Of a stretch of 64,000 nt of DNA, positions 1 through 9,756 are shown in pieces; the first letter of the stretch is position 1; each line of letters opens with the position of its first letter. This DNA comes from CAMAVH01 sp035714115 (GTDB lineage Bacteria > Pseudomonadota > Alphaproteobacteria > SMXQ01). The stretch covers positions 43,720 through 107,719 of the forward strand of contig DASTMO010000033.1 in NCBI GenBank assembly GCA_035714115.1. The letters run 5' to 3'. Below the pieces are notes generated by a model that searched no databases, was not told the DNA's origin, and saw only the letters and a list, made by a program, of their open reading frames with translations. A program made the position numbers and the translations under genes.

Positions 1-966
1 CGGCATGATCGAGGAGCCCGGCTCGTTCTCCGGCAGATGGATCTCGCCGAAGCCCGAACGCGGACCGGAGGCCATCAGGCGGATGTCATTGGCGATCTTG
101 TTGAATGACACGGCTAAGGTATTGAGCGCGCCGGACAGCTCGACCAGCGCGTCATGGCTCGCCAAGGCCTCGAACTTGTCGGGGGCGGGCACGAAGGCGA
201 GGCCGGTCAAACGCGCGAGCGCCGCGGCGAAGGCGATATCGAAGCCCGGCGCGGCGTTCAGCCCGGTTCCCACGGCGGTGCCGCCCTGCGCCAGTTGCAG
301 CACGCGTGGCAGCGCTGCCTCGACGCGGGCGATGCCATTCTTGGTCTGCTGGGCGTAGGCGCCGAATTCCTGGCCGAGCGTGACCGGCGTCGCATCTTGC
401 AGATGGGTGCGGCCGATCTTGACCAAATCGGCGAACTCGACGGCTTTCTTGCTGAGCGCCTTTTGCAGATGCTGCAGCGCCGGAATCAATTCGCCGGTGG
501 CGAGGCGCGCCGCCGCGATATGCATGGCGGTCGGGAAGCTGTCGTTCGACGACTGGCCGTAGTTCACATGGTCGTTCGGATGGACCGGCGTCTTCGAGCC
601 GAGCGGCGCGCCGAGCGTCTCGTTGGCGCGATTGGCGATCACCTCGTTGGCATTCATGTTGGTCTGGGTGCCGGAACCGGTCTGCCAGACCACCAACGGA
701 AACTCGTCGTCCCACTTGCCCGCGGCCACTTCGCCGGCCGCGTCCACGATGGCCTTGCCGATCCTGCTATCGAGCACGCCGAGGGTCATGTTGGCTTCGG
801 CAGCAGCCTGTTTCTGCAAGCCCAGCGCGTGGATCAGCGCGCGCGGCATGGTCTCGCCGCCGATGCGGAAGTTCTGCAGGCTGCGCTGCGTCTGCGCGCC
901 CCAATAGCGATCCGCCGGCACCTCGATGGGGCCGAAGCTATCGCTTTCCGTACGGGTTTTGCTCAT
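1..966 (-). CDS. fumC: Fumarate hydratase class II (partial, C-terminus off window)
   Basis: Cytosolic TCA-cycle enzyme that reversibly hydrates fumarate to L-malate without a metal cofactor. The first 322 residues are visible, with family blocks in order: GSGTQTNMNANE near residue 105, a QSSNDSFPTAMH substrate-binding block, and GSSIMP at the window edge, the start of the GSSxMPxKxNP signature loop. The remaining third of a family protein of about 460 residues lies outside. The ATG at 966 opens the usual RTESDSFGPIEVP N-terminus. The TfoX-domain gene ends 11 bp upstream on the same strand, so the two are probably cotranscribed. Identity is firm; a second, unrelated fumarase lies at 4571-6211. 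Confidence 0.97.
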   Translation of the reverse strand, partial: MSKTRTESDSFGPIEVPADRYWGAQTQRSLQNFRIGGETMPRALIHALGLQKQAAAEANMTLGVLDSRIGKAIVDAAGEVAAGKWDDEFPLVVWQTGSGTQTNMNANEVIANRANETLGAPLGSKTPVHPNDHVNYGQSSNDSFPTAMHIAAARLATGELIPALQHLQKALSKKAVEFADLVKIGRTHLQDATPVTLGQEFGAYAQQTKNGIARVEAALPRVLQLAQGGTAVGTGLNAAPGFDIAFAAALARLTGLAFVPAPDKFEALASHDALVELSGALNTLAVSFNKIANDIRLMASGPRSGFGEIHLPENEPGSSIMP

Positions 967-977
967 CGTCGCCTCGC

Positions 978-1439
978 TCAACTGCGAGTGGATTTAACCA
1001 CGCGCTTGGCGGGTCGTCTCGGGGCTTTCGCGGCCGGCTTCTTGACCTTTTGCGCCCCGCGCGCGGCGATCACGCCGAGTTCCAGCCAGGGGTGGATGGC
1101 GCGCGCATGGTAGGTCGCGCGTGGCGGCGCTTCATAATAGGAGAGGCTGACCGCCTTCGATCCGGCGCGCACGTAGGTGAAAGGTTTGCTGCCGACGCGT
1201 TCGAAACGCACACGCGTTTCGGCATCGGTTTTGAAGAACAGCTTGTCGTAAGCGATGATCCCGAACATCAGCCCGTCGAGATAGAGGCCGTAGCCTCCGA
1301 ACATCGGCCGCGCCTGGATGTCGCCATGCGGGCTGAGCAGCGCCAGCACCTTCTCGACGAAGGCCGAGCGCGATTTCAGCGACGGTGCCTTAGCCTTCTT
1401 CGTCGTGGCCTTCTTCTGCGCGGCGGGTTTTTTCACCAT
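978..1439 (-). CDS. TfoX N-terminal-domain protein with basic tails
   Basis: A 153-residue protein whose middle (about residues 25-120) matches the TfoX_N fold: RPMFGGYGLYLDGLMFGII, a FFKTD strand and a SLSYYEAPP block. This domain occurs in the competence regulator TfoX/Sxy, but stand-alone copies have no settled function. Here the core has a Lys/Ala N-terminal tail (KKPAAQKKATTKKAKAP) and a Lys/Arg-rich C-terminal tail, resembling histone H1-like extensions that bind DNA non-specifically. The ATG at 1439 was chosen over an upstream start at 1553 because the extra residues lack similarity to the family. It lies directly upstream of fumC. Confidence 0.82.
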   Translation of the reverse strand: MVKKPAAQKKATTKKAKAPSLKSRSAFVEKVLALLSPHGDIQARPMFGGYGLYLDGLMFGIIAYDKLFFKTDAETRVRFERVGSKPFTYVRAGSKAVSLSYYEAPPRATYHARAIHPWLELGVIAARGAQKVKKPAAKAPRRPAKRVVKSTRS

Positions 1440-1518
1440 CAAGCGAACTCCTGCCAAATCGCCGATGCCAACATGCGATTCACACACCTGTTCTCGCTCG
1501 GCATCAATCGGAACCTTT

Positions 1519-1631
1519 CGATAGGGATGGGCGATGCACCGATAGGGCATCACGATATCGCGCCGCGCACGGCCGCTTTTCGTTGTCGAGCGGGCGAGCG
1601 CTGTTAGTGTAACGCCAATTCATCGATAGGG
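1519..1631 (+). repeat. Three direct copies of CGATAGGG upstream of the Bug gene
   Basis: The octamer CGATAGGG occurs at 1519-1526, 1540-1547 and 1624-1631 in the 200-bp gap between the TfoX and Bug genes. The last copy also serves as ribosome-binding region for the gene at 1640. The first two, 21 bp apart (two helical turns), could be an operator. No function is established. Confidence 0.4.
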
Positions 1632-1639
1632 AGATTGTC

Positions 1640-2650
1640 ATGTTGCGCACCATCTTCGCCGGCGCCGCCGCCGTTCTTGCCGCCACCTGCATCGCCGCCC
1701 CGGCGATCGCCCAGGATTTCTACAAGGGCAAGCAGATCACCGTGCTGGTCGGCACTGGTCCCGGCACCACCTACGACATCTACGCCCATACGCTGGCCGA
1801 GCATATGGGTCGCCATCTGCCGGGCAATCCCAACTTCATCGTGCAGGGCATTCCCGGCGCGGGCGGTGCCAAGGCGGCCCAGATGCTGTTCAACACGGTG
1901 GCGAAGGACGGCACATACCTTGCCGTGCTTCAGCCCAACCTCGTGCTCTCGGCTGTGCTCGACGAGCAGAAGCCACTGTTCGACTACGCCAAGTTCGGCC
2001 AGGTCGGCGGCTTCGCGCCGGTCAACGGCATGCTGAGCGTCTGGACCAAAGCGCCGGGCACGACGCTGGAGGACGCCAAGAAGATCGAGCTCTACATGGG
2101 CACCACCGGCCCGGGCTCGGACACCTATCAGGCGCCGAAGCTGGCCAATGCGCTGCTCGGCACCAAGTTCAAGGTGCTCTCCGGCTATAAGGACGTCGGC
2201 GAGATGGAGCTGGCGATGGAGCGCGGCGAGTTGCATGGCCGCGGCGGCTCGGTGCTGTCCTGGACGTCGCGCAAACCCGATTGGATCAGCGGCAACAAGA
2301 TCGCCTTCCTGTTCCAGATGGGGCCGACGCCCGATCCGGCGATCCCGACCGTGCCGCTGCTGCAGGATCTCGTGCAGGGCGAGGATGCCAAGAAGATCGT
2401 CGCCTTCTTCAACGCGCCGACGGCGCTCGGGCGCGGCGTGATGACGACGCCGAACGTGCCGGCAGATCGCCTGAAGCTGCTGCGCGACGCTTTCGCCGCG
2501 ACGATGAAGGACACGAAATTCCTGGCCGACGCCAAGACCCGCATCCTCGACATCGATCCGTTGACGGCGGATGTGCTGGAGAAGACCGTCGCCGAAGCGA
2601 CGAGCCTGACGCCCGAACTCGCCGAGAAGGCGCGCGAGACGCAGAAGTAG
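1640..2650 (+). CDS. Tripartite tricarboxylate transporter (Bug/TctC) substrate-binding protein
   Basis: Periplasmic ligand-binding protein of the Bug family, which feeds TctAB-type carboxylate importers or acts as a sensor. The 336-residue product has a signal peptide (residues 1-24, likely cut after AIA) followed by FYKGKQITVLVGTGPG and NPNFIVQGIPGAGG, the two loops that wrap a carboxylate in known Bug structures. No tctA or tctB gene is adjacent; such orphans are common in Alpha- and Betaproteobacteria. A GATAGGGAG ribosome-binding site lies 7 bp before the ATG. The gene stands alone, convergent with the hydrolase downstream. The ligand cannot be predicted. Confidence 0.9.
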   Translation: MLRTIFAGAAAVLAATCIAAPAIAQDFYKGKQITVLVGTGPGTTYDIYAHTLAEHMGRHLPGNPNFIVQGIPGAGGAKAAQMLFNTVAKDGTYLAVLQPNLVLSAVLDEQKPLFDYAKFGQVGGFAPVNGMLSVWTKAPGTTLEDAKKIELYMGTTGPGSDTYQAPKLANALLGTKFKVLSGYKDVGEMELAMERGELHGRGGSVLSWTSRKPDWISGNKIAFLFQMGPTPDPAIPTVPLLQDLVQGEDAKKIVAFFNAPTALGRGVMTTPNVPADRLKLLRDAFAATMKDTKFLADAKTRILDIDPLTADVLEKTVAEATSLTPELAEKARETQK

Positions 2651-2652
2651 GC

Positions 2653-3276
2653 TTAGGCTAGATCGGCGAGATAATCGGCCACGGCGGTCGAGGCCTCATC
2701 TAGGGCCTCGGCCTCCGTGCGACCCGACGCCTTGGTCGGCTTGAAGGAATGGTCGCCGTCGCCGATCCAGTAAATCTGGATCGCGGGTGGCAGCGACACG
2801 GCGCGCACCGTCTCTGGCCCGCCGAAGCTGTCGCGCGTGCCTTGCACGATGATCGTCGGCAGACGCATGCGCAAAAGATGCGAGGTGCGCAGCACGTCTG
2901 GCTTGCCGACCGGATGGAAGGGATAGCCGAGACAGACAAGGCCGCGCGCGCCCGCATCCTCGGCGATCAGGCTGGCCATGCGGCCGCCCATTGACTTGCC
3001 GCCGACCACCACTTTGTCCGCACCGCCCAATTGCTCGATCGCTTCGCGATAGCAGGCGATCAGCTTATCGGAGCGGTCGGGCGGGCGCTTCTTGCCGTCG
3101 GCGCGCTTGGCCGCCATGTAGGGAAACTCGAAGCGCGCGACGCGGATGCCGCTCTTCTGGGCGATGGCTTTCGCCATCGTCTCCATGAAGGGGTGGTCCA
3201 TGCCGGCGCCCGCGCCATGGGCGAGCGCTAGTGTGAGCGGGGACGATTTCGGGCCGTCGAAGAGAAAATCGATCAT
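2653..3276 (-). CDS. Alpha/beta hydrolase, KANL3/Tex30-like family
   Basis: Small cytosolic alpha/beta-hydrolase (207 residues, no signal peptide). The nucleophile elbow is GKSMGG with Ser95, the acid is probably Asp149 in GTRDSFG, and the histidine is His176 in DGDHSF, giving a complete Ser-Asp-His triad. The N-terminal LALAHGAGAGMDHPF supplies the oxyanion region and is typical of the KANL3/Tex30/dienelactone-hydrolase-like group, whose substrates are mostly unknown. It begins 9 bp downstream of the beta-lactamase-like gene's stop on the same strand and is probably cotranscribed with it. It is convergent with the Bug gene, 2 bp between stops. Confidence 0.85.
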   Translation of the reverse strand: MIDFLFDGPKSSPLTLALAHGAGAGMDHPFMETMAKAIAQKSGIRVARFEFPYMAAKRADGKKRPPDRSDKLIACYREAIEQLGGADKVVVGGKSMGGRMASLIAEDAGARGLVCLGYPFHPVGKPDVLRTSHLLRMRLPTIIVQGTRDSFGGPETVRAVSLPPAIQIYWIGDGDHSFKPTKASGRTEAEALDEASTAVADYLADLA

Positions 3277-3285
3277 CCGGCAGTC

Positions 3286-4518
3286 TTAGCGGATTTGATC
3301 GAACAAGTCTCCCTCCGGCCAGGCGGAGACGGCTTTCGCCGCTCGCCACATGGCGCGGTCGAGTTCGTCGAAGAACTTTCCCGCTTCTTTCGGCCGCGTG
3401 TTGACGGCGACCGTCCAGCCATACCCTTCAGCGGTGCGTACGGCGAAGGCCATGGCGCCCGATTGGCTGCCGTTGTGCCACCAGTTCATGCCACCCTGCA
3501 CCGGGCGGACGAGGAAGCCGAGGCCGTAGTAGGCGGCTTTGCTTTCCCCGTCGGGACGGGCGAATATTTGTTCGCGTGTCTTGTCGGGGAGCAAGGCCGC
3601 GCCGCGCTGTCCGTCAATCGCCAGCATGAAGCGCAGAAATTCCGTAGGCGAACCGAGCCAGTTGCCGTACCCATCCATTATTTCCAATGAGTAGGCGCCA
3701 TAAGGAGCGGGCACTTTGCCGCTGGCGACGCCCGGCATAGCGTTTAGCAACGGGCCGCCGGGAAAGTCGTAGTAGGTCGCTTCGTTGTCGGCTTTGGCCA
3801 ATGTGCGGCCAAGCGTGAAACCGTTCACTTGCGCGGGGGCGAAGATGCGCTCGCGCACGAAAGCTTCGTAAGGCTGCCCGGCCGCCCGCGCGACTATCAG
3901 GCCGAGCATGCAATAGCCGACATTGGAATAGGCGTAGCGTTCACCGGGCGTGAAATCGAGCTGACGCTCCAGTCCGTCGCGCAGCAGCGTCATGCAGGTG
4001 GCAGGCATAGGCGCGCCCTGCCGTTTGGCGGCGGCGGCATTGCCCGGCATGAAGACGGGATCGCCGGAGATGTCGCGGTCGAGCCCCATGCGATGCTGCA
4101 ACAGTTGGCGGACGGTGATGGTCTTCACGCGGTCATCGACGATGCGCTCGGCGCGCGGACCATCCTCGCCGAGCAGCGGCAGCGCCTGCGCATTAAGATC
4201 GAGCTTGCCGTCTTGAGCGAGAAGCAAGGCCGCAATGGCTGTGATCGGCTTAGATAGACTGCCCAGACGAAAGACCGTGTGCGGCGTCACTGGCTCGTTC
4301 TTGTCGCGGTCGGCCAAGCCATAGCCGTGCGCCAGCATCAGACGGCCCTTGTAGGACACGGCGAGGCCGCCGCCGGGAATCTCCCAGCGGGTCATCAATT
4401 CCGTCATCTCGCGGTCGAACGGATTGAGTCCGCGCAGCGCGGGACCATTTGGTTCGGCGGCGAATGCGTTGGACCACAGCGCTATCCAGGCGAACAGGCC
4501 GATAACGAAATGCCGCAT
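3286..4518 (-). CDS. Serine beta-lactamase-family (class C-like) hydrolase
   Basis: Exported penicillin-binding-protein-fold hydrolase of 410 residues with a signal peptide (residues 1-20, WSNAFA). The SxxK motif is S87-L-S-K90 and the YxN motif is Y197-S-N199; a WWHNG segment probably provides the third motif in place of KTG. The family includes AmpC, D-alanyl peptidases and esterases, so lactamase activity cannot be assumed. A GGGGGAAAGAAG ribosome-binding site precedes the ATG. The hydrolase gene follows on the same strand, and the class I fumarase terminator separates it from fumA upstream. Confidence 0.88.
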   Translation of the reverse strand: MRHFVIGLFAWIALWSNAFAAEPNGPALRGLNPFDREMTELMTRWEIPGGGLAVSYKGRLMLAHGYGLADRDKNEPVTPHTVFRLGSLSKPITAIAALLLAQDGKLDLNAQALPLLGEDGPRAERIVDDRVKTITVRQLLQHRMGLDRDISGDPVFMPGNAAAAKRQGAPMPATCMTLLRDGLERQLDFTPGERYAYSNVGYCMLGLIVARAAGQPYEAFVRERIFAPAQVNGFTLGRTLAKADNEATYYDFPGGPLLNAMPGVASGKVPAPYGAYSLEIMDGYGNWLGSPTEFLRFMLAIDGQRGAALLPDKTREQIFARPDGESKAAYYGLGFLVRPVQGGMNWWHNGSQSGAMAFAVRTAEGYGWTVAVNTRPKEAGKFFDELDRAMWRAAKAVSAWPEGDLFDQIR

Positions 4519-4531
4519 CTTCTTTCCCCCG

Positions 4532-4565
4532 AAAGAAGAACGGCCACGGTTTGCGCCGCGGCCGT
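4532..4565 (-). terminator. Rho-independent terminator after class I fumarase
   Basis: On the minus strand, 5 bp after the fumarase stop, a 10-bp stem ACGGCCGCGG/CCGTGGCCGT (one G-T pair, loop CGCAAA) is followed by TCTTCTTTC. It also lies just upstream of the beta-lactamase-like gene, so that gene probably has its own promoter or depends on readthrough. Confidence 0.75.
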
Positions 4566-4570
4566 CTGGT

Positions 4571-6211
<1,641 letters not shown>

Positions 6212-6293
6212 GGAAGCTCCGAGGGTGGCGGAGATGGAGAAAGGCGGGCGCGCGAAAGGGGCGACGGATAGGCCCGAAGGGCGCGGTCAGAGA

Positions 6294-6938
6294 CTATTTT
6301 TTGCGGAAAGCGTCAAGCGAGACGACCTTCTCGGCGGCCGGCGTATCGGTCGGCGCTTCGCCGGGAGCGGCCTCGTCCTTGGCGGCCGTTTCCTTGAGGG
6401 CCGGCTCGGCCTTGGTGGGGTCGGCCTTCGCCGGTTCGGGCTTGCGCTCGGCAGGCTTCAACTCGACCGGCTTAGCCTCGCCGGCTTTGGCATCAGCGAG
6501 CTTGGGCTTGGGTGCCTTGGTGCTTTCGGCGGCGGCCGCCGCGGCGGTAAAGCCGCCCGACAGGCTGGCCGGCGCTTCCGGATCGAGCGGCTGGAATTGC
6601 AGGCCGAACTTCACCGACGGATCGACGAAAGACATCATCGCGGCGTAGGGCACCTGCAAGCGCTCGGGCACATTGCTGAAGCTGAGATTGACGACGAAAT
6701 GGTCGTCGTTGACCTCCAAGCCCCAATATTGGTGCTGCAGCACCACCGTCATGTCGTTGGGATACTGGATCCGCAACGCGTCCGACATGTCCACGCCCGG
6801 ATGGTCGGTGCGGAAGGTCAGATAGAAATGGTGGTTGCCGGGAAGGCCGTTCTTGGCGACGAGGGTGAGGGCTTCGCGCACGACGCTGCGCAGGGCGGTC
6901 TCGACCATCTTGTCGTACTGCAGGATATCGCGAGCCAT
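6294..6938 (-). CDS. sspB: SspB, ClpXP adaptor for ssrA-tagged proteins
   Basis: Adaptor that binds ssrA-tagged polypeptides released from stalled ribosomes and hands them to ClpXP. The 214-residue product has the compact alphaproteobacterial SspB core in residues 1-105 (DILQYDKMVETALR, HHFYLTFRT, VVLQHQYWGLEV, PYAAMMSFVDP). A long Pro/Ala/Lys/Glu-rich linker follows, ending in a short conserved tail (EKVVSLDAFRKK) that should be the ClpX-docking peptide. The next element upstream, 73 bp away on the same strand, is the tmRNA gene that encodes the tag SspB recognises. The link between tag source and tag reader is thus physical here. Confidence 0.95.
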   Translation of the reverse strand: MARDILQYDKMVETALRSVVREALTLVAKNGLPGNHHFYLTFRTDHPGVDMSDALRIQYPNDMTVVLQHQYWGLEVNDDHFVVNLSFSNVPERLQVPYAAMMSFVDPSVKFGLQFQPLDPEAPASLSGGFTAAAAAAESTKAPKPKLADAKAGEAKPVELKPAERKPEPAKADPTKAEPALKETAAKDEAAPGEAPTDTPAAEKVVSLDAFRKK

Positions 6939-7011
6939 GTGGGGATGAGATCCGAGGGCTGGGCAAACGAACGCGACGAAGGGACGCGACGAAAACGAAA
7001 GGCACGCAAAT

Positions 7012-7291
7012 CAGGTGGGGGGCTTCTGTTGCCCGGCGCCCCCCGAGCCGCGCTTACCTATTAGGCAGCGAGTGCAACGCGATTGTCGTTGGCACTTATC
7101 AAACGACCCGATAACGGCGGTATCATGCCGGGCGAAAAGTCTACCTTTACCACGCGTGTCGATCCTATTTCGCCCCCATGGACCGGCCCTTCTCGGAAGG
7201 ACCGGTGAAGATGGTGGAGGCGCCGGGTACCGCCCCCGGGTCCACTACGCTTATTCCATAAACCGTTTATCGCCATAGTCGGTTGCCCGAC
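7012..7291 (-). ncRNA. ssrA: Circularly permuted two-piece tmRNA
   Basis: Trans-translation RNA that rescues stalled ribosomes, read on the minus strand. The acceptor piece comes first and ends at 7212 with CGCCTCC-A-CCA. A 34-nt intervening segment (7178-7211) carries an 11-bp hairpin at 7182-7206. The coding piece then starts at 7177 with GGGGGCG. The two ends form a 7-bp acceptor stem containing the G3-U pair that alanyl-tRNA synthetase requires, and CCA is encoded. The tag frame (7064-7093, stop at 7061) reads ANDNRVALAA. The acceptor-side loop GGCGGTA departs from the tRNA TTCRANT pattern. Outer ends are approximate: the 3' end is placed at the GGGGGGC/GCCCCCC helix (7016-7043). Architecture and tag are typical of Alphaproteobacteria. 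Confidence 0.93.
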
Positions 7292-7297
7292 CCTTAA

Positions 7298-7326
7298 AAT
7301 ATAAGGTGTTTCGGGGGGATTTGAAA
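7298..7326 (-). promoter_or_regulatory. Probable sigma-70 promoter of ssrA
   Basis: On the minus strand, TTTCAA (7321-7326) and TATATT (7298-7303) are separated by exactly 17 bp. The -10 matches the consensus at five of six positions, the -35 at three. Transcription would start near 7291, about 70 nt before the acceptor CCA. This fits a short acceptor precursor. Confidence 0.55.
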
Positions 7327-7464
7327 GGGCAGGGCCGGAACCGGGTTCCGAAGGTTTTCCACAGGCTTAAGGGCGCGCTGGCGGTTTTATTCTGCGCGGT
7401 AAGCCGGTAAAGTTCCGGCCGCCTACCGGCCGCGCCCCGCGGCCGCTTATCCCGGAGTTGTTGG

Positions 7465-8406
7465 ATGCCCTTGAGTCCCGAGCAGCAGGCCGAAATCGAA
7501 TCGGCCCGCGCCCAGTCCGCCGCCACGCGCCGTCCGACCGCTCCCGCCCTCGAGGAGATCCTCTACACCGCCCTGCCGGTGCTCGATCATGGTTTCGTGC
7601 GCGTCGTCGATTACATGGGCGACGATGCCGCCGTCGTGCAGGCCGCGCGCGTTTCCTACGGCAAGGGCACCAAGCGCGTCAGCGAGGACGCCGGCCTCAT
7701 CAACTATTTGATGCGCCATCGCCATACGACGCCGTTCGAGATGTGCGAGATCAAGTACCACATCAAGCTGCCGATCTTCGTCGCGCGCCAGTGGATCCGC
7801 CATCGCACCGCCAACGTGAACGAATATTCGGCGCGCTACTCGATCCTCGACAACGAATTCTACATCCCCAAGGCCGAGCAACTCGGCGCGCAGTCCAAAT
7901 CCAACCGCCAGGGCCGCGCCGACGCGCTGACCGGCGCCGACGCCGCGCGCGTGCTGCAGATCCTGCGTGAGGACTCGCAGCAGACCTACGATCACTACGC
8001 CGAGATGCTGAACGAGAACGAGAAGGGCGAGGTGATCGATCCCAACCGCACGGGGCTGGCGCGCGAATTGGCGCGCATGAACCTGACGGTCAACTTCTAT
8101 ACCCAATGGTATTGGAAGGTCGATCTGCACAACCTTCTGCATTTCCTCAGCTTGCGCGCCGATCCGCATGCGCAATACGAGATTCGTGTTTATGCCGACG
8201 CGATGCTGGAAACGGTGAAGCGTTGGGTGCCGCTGGTGTGCGACGCCTTCCTGCAATATCGCATGGGCGGCGTGCATCTGTCGGAGAAGGCGCTGCAGGC
8301 CGTCAAGCGCATGCTGAACGGCGAGAAGGTCGATCAGAAGGACAGCGGCCTGTCGCTTCGCGAATGGCGCGAGACGATGGACAAGCTCGGGATCGAGCAG
8401 AAGTAG
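7465..8406 (+). CDS. thyX: Flavin-dependent thymidylate synthase ThyX
   Basis: Makes dTMP from dUMP using methylene-tetrahydrofolate, FAD and NADPH, replacing ThyA in many bacteria. The 313-residue product carries the ThyX motif RHRTANVNEYSARYS from residue 112, matching RHRxxSxxxxSxR apart from a Thr for the first Ser. It also has the FEMCEIKYHIKLPIFVARQW block and a C-terminal GVHLSEKALQAVKRML region. A CCGGAG ribosome-binding site precedes the ATG. The gene is transcribed away from ssrA and is convergent with the AT-rich orphan gene, with 7 bp between stop codons. Whether thyA also exists elsewhere is unknown. Confidence 0.96.
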   Translation: MPLSPEQQAEIESARAQSAATRRPTAPALEEILYTALPVLDHGFVRVVDYMGDDAAVVQAARVSYGKGTKRVSEDAGLINYLMRHRHTTPFEMCEIKYHIKLPIFVARQWIRHRTANVNEYSARYSILDNEFYIPKAEQLGAQSKSNRQGRADALTGADAARVLQILREDSQQTYDHYAEMLNENEKGEVIDPNRTGLARELARMNLTVNFYTQWYWKVDLHNLLHFLSLRADPHAQYEIRVYADAMLETVKRWVPLVCDAFLQYRMGGVHLSEKALQAVKRMLNGEKVDQKDSGLSLREWRETMDKLGIEQK

Positions 8407-8413
8407 GTCTGTA

Positions 8414-9682
8414 TTAGTGCGGTAAAATAGTAGAAATGTGTGGCATCATTCCCGTCACTTTCAAAAACCAATCAACAAAATAGTTGACGGTACCTTCGGC
8501 AGCCTTCTTTTGAAGATGATCGAGAAGAGTTTGAAAGAACGTCGGCTTCTCTTTTTTGATGAGGGCGACTGCTTCTTGGAATGCGGCGTTGTTATCAATT
8601 TTTCCAGCCTCTACAACCTGCTCAATAAGTAGCAAGGCGGAGCGGACTCGCTCATCTGAACTCTCTATAACTTTCAAAATTAATGCGCGCCATTCTCGGG
8701 CGTCGTCACGTTCCTGCTGTACCACTTGGCCCATATATTCGAGGCTTCGCTGATCGTTGGCGCGATAGCGCGTTAACTGCTCGCGCAAATCGGCATTATC
8801 TCGCGCTGATAACATTAGTAAATCGCGTTGATGTCTAACCTCCATCTCCGCGATTTGAAGGACGTGTTTCAATTCCATTATATCAGTTGGGTTAGTCAAA
8901 AAATCTTCAGGGCGGCGCCTTCCCGTAATGACTTCATGGTAATCATTAAGTGTCTGTTCAATCACTTCTCGAGCGCCATCTGGTGTGTCGATAATTAATC
9001 GAACGAGCAGGTCTTCCTGCTCAATTCGAACTTTTACATTAATGTCGGGGTACTTCTGCCGAATAACAGTGGCGAAGTGGGTTAGAATTTCCATGCCGGC
9101 TTTATAATAGTCGGGAGGAAATTGAATTGATGTGTAGATGATGTTTTTGAAGTCGTTTGAAACGGAATCCGGCGATGTGTTGTCGATAATTGCATAGGCT
9201 GCCTCCGCAAATGCTTTGAGAAGCATTAGGTGGCAATAGACAGAGATTTTGAGGCCGCGTGATTTACCGCCTGAGAAATCTAAGAGCTTATAATAATCAA
9301 GGTTGATGCGGGTTAGATCTGCCTTTCCAGCATCCTTGTTTCCCTCGGGAGTGCTGGCGGCCTCGAGTGCCGTGCTGACTAATTTTTCTAAACTAGCTTT
9401 AAACTTATCGTGTGCTGGTAATGCCGCCCCGACCTGGTTGTGGAAGTACTCCCAGTCGATGCAGTTTCTTAGATTGCGCTGAATAGATAAGACCTCAAAC
9501 TTAATGCGCTTTTGGTCCAAATCTTCCTTTGCGCGAGTTTGTAAATACTCCAGGCTTTCGCGAGTTTTGAAAATATTATCCATGAAATTGACCACCGTTC
9601 CTCCATCTCGCACGAGATATGTAATTGAGGTTTCGGCAGGTAGTTTTGATAGCACTAAAAATTTGAAGAAACGGTCAAACAT
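8414..9682 (-). CDS. AT-rich orphan protein of unknown function, likely horizontally acquired
   Basis: I do not recognise this 422-residue protein. It has no signal peptide or clear membrane segment. Residues 1-250 are mixed alpha/beta; about residues 265-345 are a charged, heptad-like helical region (ELKHVLQIAEMEVRHQRDLL then NADLREQLTRYRANDQ), probably a coiled coil. The C-terminus ends in a Phe/Trp-rich helix. Base composition differs sharply from its neighbours: 8461-8520 is 23/60 G+C, against 37/60 for 8281-8340 in thyX. The ATG at 9682 was chosen over 9700 because a GGGGGGA ribosome-binding site lies 4 bp before it. It fills the gap between thyX and mrp with no transposase, integrase or tRNA next to it. 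Confidence 0.85.
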   Translation of the reverse strand: MFDRFFKFLVLSKLPAETSITYLVRDGGTVVNFMDNIFKTRESLEYLQTRAKEDLDQKRIKFEVLSIQRNLRNCIDWEYFHNQVGAALPAHDKFKASLEKLVSTALEAASTPEGNKDAGKADLTRINLDYYKLLDFSGGKSRGLKISVYCHLMLLKAFAEAAYAIIDNTSPDSVSNDFKNIIYTSIQFPPDYYKAGMEILTHFATVIRQKYPDINVKVRIEQEDLLVRLIIDTPDGAREVIEQTLNDYHEVITGRRRPEDFLTNPTDIMELKHVLQIAEMEVRHQRDLLMLSARDNADLREQLTRYRANDQRSLEYMGQVVQQERDDAREWRALILKVIESSDERVRSALLLIEQVVEAGKIDNNAAFQEAVALIKKEKPTFFQTLLDHLQKKAAEGTVNYFVDWFLKVTGMMPHISTILPH

Positions 9683-9756
9683 AGTGTCCCCCCGGATCAT
9701 CTACGTATTGAGTTTGTGGTGCTTCTTAAGACTAAACGGGCTGCAATTAAGGGTCA

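Noticed and set aside
7205..7290. Isolated tRNA-like gene
   Set aside because: The acceptor and T-arm belong to the permuted tmRNA; there is no anticodon arm.
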